NCBI GenBank assembly: GCA_946803715.1
Contig: CAMPET010000069.1
Span: 247,218 to 311,217, forward strand
Length of the DNA stretch: 64,000 nucleotides
From: Beroe ovata
Taxonomy: Eukaryota; Ctenophora; Nuda; Beroida; Beroidae
Direction: 5' to 3'
The position numbers were made by a program, and so were the translations under genes. A model generated the notes under the pieces. The model ran no database searches, was not told the origin of the DNA, and was given only the letters and a program-made list of their open reading frames with translations. Every line of letters begins with the position of its first letter. The first letter of the stretch is position 1. Of this stretch, positions 48,401 through 59,590 are shown one piece after another.

Positions 48401-51400
48401 GAGCTTCAGGTTTCATATCAGCTATCGCCACCTCGAGGCTCTTGAAGATCTGGTTGAAAATCGGCCCAATATACTCACATCGGGTGACTCTTTACAGATC
48501 TTCTTCACCTCAGCCGTATGGTGGTTCTCAATTGCTTGCACCAACTTCACATCATGTTTTCCTGATTTCATCGTCCGGAACCGCACGACCAGCTTCTGTT
48601 TATCGGCAGAGGGGACCCTAATATTGACAACTTTATCCTCCATTGGTCTTGTCAATCTACCTGCGTCCACGGGTGATATATTATGCTCGGTCCCACCCAT
48701 TTCTTCTGCAGTATCAATCACAATACTCGGTCTCATATCCTCCTGACCATAACTTTCCATAGCTTCCTCTTCTTCCTCTTTGAAGTTTGATCCTTCCGAA
48801 ACATGAATTTCGCTGGTGCTATCATGAACACTCTCCGTGCAAAAACTCCCTTTGTTAGAGTTGTCACTCGCCTTATCCGTTTCTGAGCTCTCTTTATCCG
48901 AGAATTTACTCGCCATCTCGAAGTTCTGGTCATTTTCATGCACAACAACGCTTGTAATATTGTTCTCTGAATGTAACTTTGTTTCGTGCAGATAACTAGC
49001 ACTGACACCGGCGGACATATCGTCTTCATCTTCCTCTTCGACCACGACCAACTCTCCCTCGTCCACCTTTTCTCTCGCCTCCCACTGCTCATCGTTCAAT
49101 CGTTTCTCGTCCAATCTCAGCGTCCCCTCTTCCAATCTCAGCGTCCCCTCTTCCACTCTCAACCTGCCTTCGTCCACTCTCAGCCTCCCCTCGTTCTCAT
49201 CTAACACCTCCTCCTGTCCCTCCTCCTCGGTTATTTCCTCGTCATCTGAAGGAGTAACTACGATATTCGGCACAGGACTCAGCCTGTATCTCGTGTTCCG
49301 CTCATTAGATTTCACCCGAAGGGTACATCCGCTGTTTTCTCGTGAGAGGGTACGACTGGAATTAGTGGCCCCTCGGGAAACAAGTTTCTTGGCATGAGCA
49401 TCTATTTGTAGGGTGAAAGTGTAGGAAGTGTCTGGTGATAGACCATCCACTTTACACGACTTCTTCCTGCCTAAGATGGGAATAGTAGAGTCACATGTGA
49501 CAATCACATCTCTAACAACTCCTTCATCAAGACAGTCACGTGACCACTCACCTCGGTAGTGTGTCTGGAACTTGCTCCTGTCGCTACTGAACACGCACTC
49601 CTCGACCAGGATGACACTGACAGCTCGGTCGTTGACAAACTTCCATCTTATCACGGCACTGTGCCACGTTACCTCGCTTACCCTGAGATCCTGTAACGTG
49701 GGGTAACGTGCCCGATTGTGTCTTTGTGAACTGCATTCGCGATTTACTATCGTAACGTGAAGGGTGTAACTTTGGGAGTGGAGTAAAATCCTACAGAGTC
49801 CCATACCTGGATGCTACCCATCAAAGCGATCCTTCCTTAAGAAGTGGTAAGTTACATCACACAACCGATATAACTCGCGCAAATTGCTACAAAATTAGAG
49901 AATGAATCGACATCACATCATTCCATTATTGATGTTGCCATGGTGGCACATACAGAATGATAAGTCCACCCCCCCCCTTTGAGACTTCTTACATTACAAT
50001 ACAAGGTTGGTGTGAGTGGTATAAGACGCACGTGTAACTTGATACAATGTGGTTTTGGGTATTCATATGTGAGATGCGGTGTATGATAGCAAATCTCAAA
50101 ATTCGAAAGCGGTAAACACTCTATAATGATAGGGATATGTACATGTTTTGCAGTGTTTGATCTCCTCCTAAATCAAAACAACATCAGATTTCGGCTGCTC
50201 GTAACACAGCTGGAGTTTGATCAGCGATCTGTTTTCAGAATATCTATTTAGCCGCTGAGGCAATTGAAACAACCGCGGTTAAGAGAATCAATGATGGTGA
50301 TACAATTCTCATCTATAACAGGTGACTACAGATATGATATATTCGTATACGTCCTCATAGTCTCATACCACGGATGACGGATCCTGAATTCCTGAAACTC
50401 TCGATTTTCTCTCACCTCACCCCCTCTTCTCACACAATGACCCTCCCTACAACTCTTCTCTCTACCCGTCTCCTCTGATCAGGTGTCCGCTTATCATGCG
50501 GATCTTGCTCACTGCCAAGAACGAGGAGAAGAACTTCCGGGTCATGGTCGTGGACAGCAGACCTGATCTGAGAGGGGCAGATGCGTGTGAAACACTCATA
50601 GCAGCCGGGATATCCTGCTCCTACGTCTACATCAACTCTGCATCTTATGTTATGAAGGAGGTGAGCAGAGGGGTGGGAGAGGAGGTGTGAAATTGCTCAC
50701 GCAGGAGAGGAGATGTGTGATTCTTTGATTTTGAGGGCGTGATTGAGATGTGTGATTGTGTGATGTTGAGGGCGTGATTGAGATGTGTGAATGTGTGAGG
50801 TTGAGGGCGTGATTTGACTCTCCGTCAACTGAATAAATCCCAATGAACAGGTGACTAAAGTCTTGTTGCCCGCGGACGGGCTCCTAGCTAACGGGTATGT
50901 CCTGGGAGAGGTGGGGACTGCCATGTTGGCACTCGTAGCTCGAAAAAACAACAAACCGGTCATCGTGTGTTGTGAGACGTACAAGTTCTCAGAACGGGTC
51001 CAGACAGATTCCATCCAGTTTAACGAACTAGGTAAAATATTGACTCCTATTTTGGCACTCACTATTGTGCTTTGACTCTGCTTGACAATTGACCACTTCC
51101 TTTTGATGCCACTTTCACCGACACCACTCCTCACTGACACCACTCTCTCTCTTGACACCACTCTCTCTCTTGACACCACTTTTTCCTGACACCACTCTCG
51201 CTTGACATCACCTTTTCCTGACACTATTATACCTTGACACCATTCCTCACTGACACCACTCTTGACAGACACCCCTTCTCCTGACATCACTCTCTCTTGA
51301 CACCACTATCTCTTGACACCACCTCCCTCCCCCAGCTGACCCTGATGACATGGTTAAGCCCCGTGGGGCCTCCTGTTCCCCCGTCACGGACTGGAAGGAC

Positions 51401-51541
51401 TTACCCAACTTAAACCTAGTAAACATGGTTTATGATGCCACGCCCCCAAACCTCGTTTCCATAGTGATAACTGAGATTGCAGAGTTACCGTGTACTAGTG
51501 CTCCGGTCATTTTGCGGAGGGACATTGAAAAGAGGTGTTAG
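45402..51541 (+). CDS. EIF2B4: Translation initiation factor eIF2B subunit delta
   Basis: Eleven exons: 45402-45522, 45649-45774, 45870-45926, 46012-46129, 46245-46302, 46510-46643, 46977-47127, 50239-50321, 50483-50660, 50851-51031 and 51336-51541, giving 470 residues. The Lys/Gln-rich N-terminus ([20 protein letters not shown]) is typical of eIF2B delta. The Rossmann-like regulatory domain shows [97 protein letters not shown] and the terminal [20 protein letters not shown]. The protein is part of the eIF2B guanine-nucleotide exchange complex that recycles eIF2 and senses eIF2-alpha phosphorylation. Intron 6 holds a tRNA-Thr gene and intron 7 (3.1 kb) a complete opposite-strand gene. It ends IEKRC, followed by GAGAGGGAGTGT simple repeats. 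Confidence 0.96.
45553..45600. repeat. Solo terminal end of the TA-flanked TIR element
   Basis: TACACTCAGTTCTTTTTATA and the following TAAGAAACTTATTGAAATGC match the inverted right end of the element in STT3A intron 1. It lies in eIF2B delta intron 1. Confidence 0.75.
46688..46759 (-). tRNA. tRNA-Thr, anticodon CGU
   Basis: The minus strand folds as a standard 72-nt cloverleaf. The acceptor arm GCCACCG/CGGTGGC is fully paired, the D stem is GCTC/GAGC, the anticodon stem is CTGCT/AGCAG with loop CTCGTAA (anticodon CGU), and the T arm is GCGAG-TTCGAAT-CTCGT. Internal A box (TAGCTCAGTGG) and B box (GTTCGAATC) are present for RNA polymerase III. It lies inside intron 6 of the eIF2B delta gene, on the opposite strand. 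Confidence 0.97.
47194..49804 (-). CDS. FN3 - ankyrin-repeat protein similar to FANK1, nested in eIF2B delta intron 7
   Basis: Six minus-strand exons join in frame: 49804-48479, 48342-48222, 48102-47992, 47889-47763, 47619-47467 and 47365-47194 (669 residues). Residues ~35-155 are a fibronectin type III domain ([31 protein letters not shown]). Then come ~250 acidic residues with an 8-residue repeat ([20 protein letters not shown]). About six ankyrin repeats follow from residue ~430 ([65 protein letters not shown]). The FN3-then-ankyrin order is that of FANK1, a testis- and cilium-associated nuclear protein of ~345 residues; the acidic insert is extra. The start is uncertain because an acceptor-like CCAG lies 2 nt upstream of the ATG. 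The stop lies 67 bp from the host gene's exon 7. Confidence 0.85.
49805..50238. other. Rest of eIF2B delta intron 7 upstream of the nested gene
   Basis: This must contain the promoter or 5' end of the nested minus-strand gene. A TGTAGGATTTTAC sequence resembling the family B palindrome end lies at about 49770-49793, inside its first codons. No other feature is seen. Confidence 0.5.
51095..51330. repeat. TTGACACCACT(CTCTCT) minisatellite
   Basis: The motif TTGACACCACTCTCT recurs about ten times with irregular spacing in the last eIF2B delta intron. The same TTGACACCACT motif forms another cluster at 58870-58985. Confidence 0.85.
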
Positions 51542-51665
51542 GGAAGAGAGGTGTAGGGGCAGAGAGGTGTTAGAGAGACAGGGAGTGTGAGAGAGAGGGA
51601 GTGTGAGAGAGAGGGAGTGTGAGAGACAGGGAGTGTGAGAGACAGGGAGTATGAGAGATTGTGTT
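51540..51665. repeat. GAGAGGGAGTGT simple repeat
   Basis: Units of GAGAGAGGGAGTGT and GAGAGACAGGGAGTGT are repeated directly after the eIF2B delta stop codon, in the presumed 3' UTR. Confidence 0.9.
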
Positions 51666-53645
51666 AGTGCAATGTGCATGGGACACTGATGTCATCAGTC
51701 TGAGGAGTCGTTGTGTGCTTTGAGTGTTGTCGGAGGAGGCAAAAGGTAAGCACTATACCAATAAGGGGTTTCCGGGTCTTCATCTTTTCTTGACTTTTAG
51801 TTGAAAATATGCTTGGATGGTTGTGCCTCTTTACTCATAGAAAAAGAATGTGGGGAAGCAACCGGTCGTAGTTGTATTTGTAAATATCATGTGCGTTGTA
51901 GTTGATGATGCATAGTATTTGAACGTTGAACCAAAACGAAATTCTCCTGATTCTCTCAACCTCAGAATAACTTCGAGAGCCCTGTAGGTATATAATTCGG
52001 ATGTAGCTGTATAAAGCAAGTACCAGTTACCACTTAGCTAGAAGCTGTTATCATCATGTTATTGTTCATCATGCACACATTGGCAGAATGTAATAGATTC
52101 TGATAATTGAACCTTCAGAATGTTATCCATTGCCACTTTCTATTACCGCGAGGTATGAACCATGTTCATTGAACATTGTTCATGTATGACTTTATCCATG
52201 GATCATGTTCAATCCCCTTGTTCTGACCTTATCTTATACGTATCTGGTTCTCCCATTATCATCTATAGATTGCTAGTTCTGCCACTAATGATACCATCAC
52301 AGGGGACCTGTATCATCCGATTCCGAGAACTGGGGAACACGAATAGGGACGACCCCCCCCCCTTTGGTTGAACACATGTCACATACGTCACAACCTCCAG
52401 CTCCCTTGAAACTAAATCCAGCGTCAAAGTGATTCTATTTCACGCATATGGCATTTCCAATTCCATTTTAGAGCGCAACCTAACGCTGACCGGAAATTGG
52501 ATAATAATTATCATAATATTCACATGTTTGGCGATTAATTAACCAAATGTCGGGGAATCTGCGTCTTATCTCACGGGAGATACCGTGTTATGTGAAGGGC
52601 CCCTGGGATCATGTTTCACTCTCTTCATTGGTGCCTTTATTGGTAAACGTGTGTGGGTGTATGTTTGTGTTTGTGCATGTTTGTGTTTGTGGGTTTATAA
52701 TTTCAATTCCACCTATTTTACACCTCTTTGGTGGCCAGAATTCGGATGTCGCCAGATTTCTATGATTTGACTACGCTCCGTAGTGTAACTCATTACCGTC
52801 ATTCGCTTCATTTGCACATCAATAGAGGTACCTATAGCGTATCTTTTTACATGATTGCACACTTGGGCGTGTCCGTTTGACATTGTGGTGTCCGGCAAGG
52901 ATCATCATTTCTTGGAATAGCCGTGACTTGTTTCCTATTCAAACGCAAGAAAATATCTTAGTAACTTCCCCCCCCATTAGTTTTGCTCTTTGCATCCTCA
53001 TTTTTAAAACTTCTCAATAACATAACACATATGAAAATACTCATGAATGAAGGACGCAATCCCACTGATTTCTCAACTTTTCCTGATACCAGTTTTATCA
53101 GTGGACCTATTAGGCCTTTTCCGCGGATAGACTGTTACGTGGGCGTTGTAATAATTGTAAAAGTTGCTTTGATAGTTGAACGGTGCTGTTGACTCATGTA
53201 TAGACGCATAAAGCGTTTGTTCGTGATAGTTGTAGTAGTGAGTCATTGACTGTGACACGCTCATGACATTAAGCTATTGTGGAGCCATGGAACAAGTAAC
53301 ACAATCATGACACATTTTCACAACCATGACACCAATCTTTGTCCACAATCATGACACCATATTATTTTCTCTGTACCAGATGTTCATCATGGTATTGTGT
53401 CAGTCACAATAGTCCTTACACCCTCTCCCACATTGAAAAGAAGTACTTTCCTGACACATAACACTGCGCACTTATTGAGCTCTATCCAATATTGTACACG
53501 CGTCTATTATTATTATCACATCCATAAGTCGGATTTGAACATGTTTCGTTGCGTTGTCTTTAAGTTCTTTTCCCGGATTCAAAATAACTCGAGCTGTACA
53601 TAAAAACAGCCTGTCTGCATATAAGAGAAAGTTTGGAAACTACAG
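51666..53645. other. Spacer before the peptidase gene
   Basis: Contains C-rich homopolymer runs (about 52349 and 52968), a TGTTTGTG-rich patch (52650-52695) and three imperfect CACAATCATGACACCAT repeats (53296-53360). No exon with family similarity was found. Confidence 0.6.
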
Positions 53646-56600
53646 ATGAAACTACTTTATCCTATCCTTCTTCTACTGGTTTGCTTCGTCTTATCAATCC
53701 ATGCTAGATGTGCAGGTTTGTGAATTGTGACAGTTTCAAATTGTGAAATGATCGACGTGATCTAATCTCAGACTTCATTTTCTGTTTGACTCCTCCCGTT
53801 AAACTTCGATCACCTGTTCATATTTACCAGATCCCGTCACTTTTCTCTGTAGATTGCAAGGCGGTGAATTTGAAGAAGGCAAGTGAGAAACGGTATTTCC
53901 AATGGACTGATATCTTCAACAGTACACTTGGGGCACGATACGCTAACGTTGACTGGGCTAAAGATGGTAGGCATTGTCAAGTCATGGCATGGAGGAAATC
54001 TATCTTAATCTTAGGAATTATAAACAGAATTGAAATTAGGTGTTCTTCCAAAGTCAAATCCCGTTTTCCCATGGTAACAGCTGTACTGGCCCCTCTCATG
54101 ACTGTTGTTAACCCCCTCCTATTCCCCTCCTCTCTATTTCAGGTCAGTACATGTACCAGCAGACTGCGAATGGTTACTACAAGGTGAACGCTAAAGATCC
54201 GGAGAGTGGAGATGAGAAACAGTACTTTGCCGCAAACGAGCTGGTAAAATGACACACAACTATGGTTACCATGGTAGCTATGGTAACCTGATCAATGACC
54301 ACTGACCAGTGACCACGTTACCATGACAACGTGCGGGATAATGTGGGGTATGACCCCCTAACGTGGGGTATGACCACCCTAACGTGGTCATGCCATGATG
54401 ACAACTCAATTTCAGTTCGGGCTGGATTTCGACATTTCTCCCGATGAACAGTACTCGATCCTCTGGGAAATTACCAAGAAGAAGTACAGACACTCATTCT
54501 ACGCTAATTACTGGGCTGTGGACATGTGAGTCGCCCCTCCGTCTTTCTATTGCCCGTCTTCCCTCAATCTACCTTTTTTGAGACGTCTCTTCTTAAGTTT
54601 AATTCTCTTATCTCATGTAAGTGATTACCAATGCCCATGTCTCACACACGCAGGTCTATGGAAATAGGGCATCGACGTGGCAGTAACGTTACACTACTTC
54701 CACCCAACACTAAGGAGATACAGTACTGTGGATTCACGCCGACTGGTCACACCCTTGTGAGTACAGATGTGTGTGAGGTGGCCGCGATGTGGTTGACATT
54801 GTGGTTGACATTGCAGGACGAATTGCTGGCCCCTGAAGCCACTTTCAATTCTAAGCGGAGCGCGCGCGGTCGCAAAGACGTGACTATCACTGGCAGTTCT
54901 GTCTGTGGTGGGTGATTGCTGATCAGTGATCATCTATCAGAGTATCAGCAACCACAACCTGCCTTTCCCTCAGATAATTGTTGCTGACTACAACCTGTAC
55001 ACAAAGCCAGACCCGATGTCTGGAGAGTTTATCCAGCACACATTTGACGGGGAAGAGAATATCATATTCAACGGTGTACCAGACTGGGTTTATGAAGGTA
55101 CCATCCTAATGTTGCATCTTTCACTTTGATGAGTCATGATCTTCATTATTTCTCACCCCGAAACTCGTTTTCTCCCGTAAAAGGTCACGTCCCACCCAAT
55201 TATACTTGCCCCCAATTACAGAGGAGGTGAGACAAACGTATCACAGCAGCTTTCCCTCCCCTGACAGCCGGTTTATCATCCTGACACGGACAGACGCCAC
55301 GGGAGTGGAACATGTCAAGTTCCCCATATACGGCAAGGACCCATACGCCACCATCCTCGACTACGAGTACCCAAAGGTGAGCTGATTCTTTACAATACTA
55401 TAATTGCTGTTAACTAAGATTGATAGCCGCTAATCATATGTGTCAGATTTTCCTGGGACATATTCATTTCGACATCTGTGATTTGTCTTTTTTAGAAGTA
55501 GAAGTGACTTTCCTGTCTCGCAGGCAGGATACCGGAACCCCACGATAGAAGCAATGGTCGTGGATAGGAACGATGACGAGAGTGCTGCGTACAAACTCCC
55601 CACTCCGCAGGAAGTGCTCGATTGGGGAGAACACTACCTCTACACAGTATCCTGGGCTGATGAGTGAGTCATGTTGCTTGGTGGAGGAGTGAGTGTGTAG
55701 CTTGATAAAGGAGTAGCGTCTGATGCGAGACGAGCGTCTTTTTATCTCGCAGATACTCATTCTTACTGTGGATTGCTCGCCTCATTCATTCACTTTCAAT
55801 TTGATAGGAACACGGCTGTGTTGGAATGGTGGAATAGGGAGCAGACGAAGAAATCGTTCTACTCGTGTGGGGTAACGCGAGATAACACCAACTGTACCCG
55901 GTTATTTGGGGAGGATAGCAAGGGACTCGGCTGGATGGATTGGTGGGATCCTCCTTTCTGGTGAGTGGTTTGAGTCACGCGTGACTTGACACGCGCGCGT
56001 CACGTGGTTTGTGGCAGACACGCGTGTTACTCACAAATATCAAACTCAGGTTTTTCGACGGATTGAACAGTTTCGCAACCCTGCTGCCGAGTAACCAAGG
56101 GGCAGAGGGCAACTTCAAACACGTGTGCTTGTTGACACGGGACAGTAACGGGGAGTTGCAGAAGAAATTCCTGACATCAGGTCGATTTGATGTGTTTAAG
56201 ATCGAGGCTCAAGTCAACACTGAAGATAAGAAGTATCTGTTTTACACATCATCCAAGGGCGGACAGCAGTATAACCATGTGTATCAGTTGGATATCACCA
56301 CGGGGAAGGTGAGACGATTGGGTGTCACTCGGGTCTATTTTCTGGTGCAAGTTTAGGTGATCTTGCAGGTGCTAATGATGATTTTGCCATCACGTGATCA
56401 CGTTTTTCAGAGCACGTGTTTATCGTGTAACGACTACTGTGGTTACGCCACCGCATCATTCAGTAGTGACGGAACACTGTACCAGCTAACGTGTTGGGGA
56501 CCTCAAGCTCCATACATCCAGCTCAAGGAGATTGATTCAGACTGGGGCAGGGTATGCCACGAGTGATATGTATTGCGCTGCGTTGCCGTGACAACGCAGC

Positions 56601-58212
56601 GTATGTCACGCGTGATATGTATCGCGCTGCGTTGTCATGATAATTGTCACTGCCTCGCTTCTCATGCTCGATTCTGGAACAGGTGCTGGAAGATAACTCT
56701 GACCTCAACTCGAGGGTGGAGACAGATTTTCACCTCCCTAAACGGAGCTATGAAGTGGAAGAAGTTGCTGGTTACGATGTTAATGTCCTGAGGATTGCTC
56801 CACCTGATTTTGATGAGAAAAGTGTCAAGAGATATCCTGTGTTGCTCTTTGTGTACGGTACGTGAGTTTTTGTGTGTAACAATTACTCGGTATGTACAAT
56901 CTCAGTGTATACATTATACAATCTCAGTCTTTATACGTTTATACGTCGCAACGCTTCCGATCAGGTGGTCCCGATACACGGAACGTGAGGTCACTCTTCC
57001 CGTTCGGAGACCAGCGGAAGGATTTCCACAATTTCCTGGCGAATGGCGACCCCGGTAAACCACAGTTCCTGGTCTACCACGTGGATGTACGGGGGACGTA
57101 CGGGAGAGGAGATAACTTCAGATTTCCTCTCTACAGGTTTGTTACTCAGTATGTCCGAGATTTGTGATAGCTACGTAATTTCGCCTATTCTTGTACCTGT
57201 TTTGTTGAAAATCGTTACTTTCTCCCGCATTGGTTATTTGGGTAGGATCGAATGTCAGCCAAAGAAGTTACGCCAAATAATCACACCAGGAAATTCGGGA
57301 TAACTGAAGTGGGCGACGTTGTAGAATTCCTGGAAAAGCTTAGGACCAAACCGTACATTGACGACGCCAGAATGGCTATATGGGGGTGGTCCTACGGTGG
57401 TAAGAGTTATCTTTCTGAATAGGGTTTAAGTTTGCTATCCCTGACTCAACTTTGAACCCGCTCATTTCAACCCGTCTGCAGGTTTCCTTGCAGCTAAAGT
57501 GGCAGGTAGTCCTAACAAGGTCGTGCAGGCGGCAATGTCAGTTGCACCCGTCACCAGTTTCCGATTCTACGACACGATTTACACTGAGCGTCACATGGGA
57601 CTTCCTGTCGATAACGAGGTACGTGTCCATGATACGTGTCCTCTCCCCGCATCTTTCCACTCCTAACTTACCAACTCTCCCGCATCTATCCACTTCCCGC
57701 TACCCTCCCCCACTCTGCTCACCCCCTCTACCCTCAACCCCCCAGCCCCCACTTCTATCCAAGCATCCCCCATCTCTCCCAGGCATATGACGAGGGGGAC
57801 TGTCTCCACGACGCTCACAACTACCACGGTACCAACTTCCTACTGATACACGGCACAGCTGATGACAATGTACACTTCACCAATGCTGCCAGACTGGCGG
57901 GCGCCCTCGTGGACCAGGGTGTGCAGTTCAGGATGCACACGTACACAGGTAGAAAGCTGCCAGGGGAAGTGGTTGAACAATGATAATGATTTTAGTCACG
58001 TGATTATCGTGAATTGGTACTTGACTATGAACCTTGTTTTAGATAAGCATTGACTAATGACTAATGACTATAATTACCATATTTCAGATAAGACTCATGG
58101 GATATCTGGGGGTAAGACTAGAGAGCATCTGTTCACATTAATGCGGGACTACTTGTACCAGTCTCTCAACCTAAACGATGACTACCTCGGCGTATACAAA
58201 AAGGAGTTGTAG
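53646..58212 (+). CDS. Dipeptidyl peptidase IV-family serine peptidase (S9B), apparently secreted
   Basis: Seventeen exons: 53646-53715, 53853-53966, 54143-54243, 54416-54525, 54654-54756, 54974-55097, 55222-55376, 55524-55663, 55808-55960, 56050-56308, 56411-56551, 56683-56857, 56965-57136, 57290-57399, 57482-57618, 57783-57948 and 58088-58212, giving 784 residues. DPP4-type enzymes cleave X-Pro/X-Ala dipeptides from peptide N-termini. The N-terminus is MK plus a hydrophobic run ending ARCA, read as a signal peptide or very short type II anchor. A beta-propeller region follows, with the substrate-anchoring double Glu in DWVYEEEV. The alpha/beta-hydrolase domain has the nucleophile in GWSYGG, the acid in [10 protein letters not shown] and the catalytic His in DKTHGISGG, so it looks active, unlike DPP6/DPP10. 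The start abuts a CTACAG acceptor-like site. Confidence 0.95.
56570..56650. repeat. Repeated GCGCTGCGTTG palindrome in a peptidase intron
   Basis: CGCTGCGTTGCCGTGACAAC and the following GCAGCG form a hairpin. The TGATATGTATTGCGCTGCGTTG unit then recurs 53 bp downstream. It lies in the intron between 56551 and 56683. Confidence 0.8.
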
Positions 58213-58289
58213 GGGGGAAGGGTGCAAAAATGGACTTTCGTTTGCTTTATGGCTGGGATTTTCATGATTGAACATCTTCACATTCTCTC

Positions 58290-58500
58290 AGCAAGCTGAT
58301 CAGGGGGCTGGCAAGCCCCCCGCGGCATCTGTAGCTAATGTTGAGCGTGCGAGCAAAAAGGGCCCGAAGGGCCCTTTTTGCGAGCTCGGTCTCCGAGGAG
58401 GCCCGAAGGGCCGACTTGGTGAGCTTTGTGCGTTCATGAAACGCGCGAAAAGCTGCGGCGCTTGCCAGACCCTACTATATGTTTTTACGGATTCGCCGAA
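58290..58500. repeat. GC-rich element with terminator-like hairpin
   Basis: GCAAAAAGGGCCC-GAA-GGGCCCTTTTTGC at 58353-58381 is a perfect 13-bp stem. It is followed by GGCCCGAAGGGCC and preceded by GGCTGGCAAGCCCCCCGC. The composition differs sharply from the surroundings, so this is probably an inserted repeat. No copy elsewhere in the window. Confidence 0.6.
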
Positions 58501-59102
58501 TTTCGACTATCAATAACACCACTTCTATTCATACAATTGTTATGAAACTTTGTATATCGTCTATTTATATCATAGAGAGGCAGCAACCAAAATTTCAAGT
58601 CAATCGGATGAAAAACGACGGAGTTATAGCAACTTGAAATCGCCAAAATCGAGGGTGTTCTTGTTAAAAAGGGTTACGATCATATATNGGTGGTAAGACG
58701 AGACAAGATGAACAGTCAAACAAGGGTGGGATTTGAGCGTGTCACTGAGGACACTATGGTTGTCAGTGGTAGACAGTAGACACCATGTAAAGAGCTGCAA
58801 TACATGAGCTATGAAGTGGAGGTAAGGAACATTTTCTCTACTCACGCCATCAACTGCTTGGTGTCAAGCAGATTCACCTTGACACCACTCTTCCATTGAC
58901 ACCATTCCGCTTAAGAGTTGACACCACGTTCTGTGACACCATTCCGCTTGAGAGTTGACACCACTTTCTTTGACACCCCCTAAGACTTCATTTCGCATTT
59001 CCTGTTGAGACCACTCTGGCACAATGGACTTACCCTTCAATTAAACTGCACAGTACGCACGCAATGAAAATGTCATTTCATCGATTCATGTACTTACAGT
59101 AT

Positions 59103-59133
59103 CTATACATTATACAAAATGTATAATGTATAG
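59103..59133. repeat. Perfect 14-bp inverted repeat
   Basis: CTATACATTATACA-AAA-TGTATAATGTATAG. Related TATACATTGTATACATTATA sequence recurs near 59330-59355. Confidence 0.9.
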
Positions 59134-59590
59134 AATTGGTAGCAATACAACCCATATCCATTATCCTTAGGTTGCATTATGCAACTATGACTTCAGCTGC
59201 CGCTGCATTATGCGTGTCTTCATTTCCTGATTCTATTCGCACTTTTTGTAATGCATTGTACGCTGCACAGTACACATTGTACCTACTTACTTCGGGATTT
59301 GATGCCACTTTACATTATACATATCATATATACATTGTATACATTATACATTGAACAATGTACATGTCACCAGTACCCTAATCACACGCCCTGAATGCTC
59401 TCTCTAATTTGTACACGGCTGTATTATGGCAATATTATATTCATCGCTGATTCGATTCATGTTGTGTTGAGTTCTTAGCTGACGCCACACTACAAACACT
59501 CCATTGTTGACCGGTTTAACACTGACACATGTATAAATTGTTTGATTTTTGATTCAAAACTGATCGTATTGGTTTGTCAGTATCTGAGAA

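Larger units (their letters stand above)
58213..59590. other. Spacer between peptidase and P5C reductase genes
   Basis: Holds a GC-rich hairpin element (about 58290-58500), a stretch reminiscent of the 172-bp repeat (CAACCAAAATTTCAAGTCAAT near 58589), an N at 58687, the second TTGACACC cluster (58870-58985) and a TATACATTATACA palindrome (59103-59133). No gene is evident. An open frame at 58268-58516 lies in the repeat element. Confidence 0.6.

Noticed and set aside
48733-49204. Extra frames around the acidic FANK1-like exon
   Set aside because: The Glu-rich repeats leave other frames open; only the FN3-containing frame shows domains.
47128-50238. Misassembly joining two halves of eIF2B delta
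   Set aside because: The host exons on both sides keep phase and give one continuous family sequence, and no Ns interrupt the intron, so nesting is the simpler reading.
54817-54895. Candidate peptidase exon ([21 protein letters not shown])
   Set aside because: The flanking exons join directly in phase 0 to give the expected DPP4 sequence [12 protein letters not shown]. Its donor (GTGGTG) is weak.
57248-57289. Longer peptidase exon starting after the AG at 57247
   Set aside because: It reads to a stop codon (GGATAA). The acceptor at 57289 gives the family-conserved [10 protein letters not shown] in frame.
58353-58381. True Rho-independent terminator or bacterial contamination
   Set aside because: Flanked on both sides by continuous host sequence and intron-bearing genes; no bacterial gene nearby.
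58268-58516. 82-residue frame after the peptidase gene
   Set aside because: Lies in a hairpin-rich repeat, with no homology recognised and no splice context.
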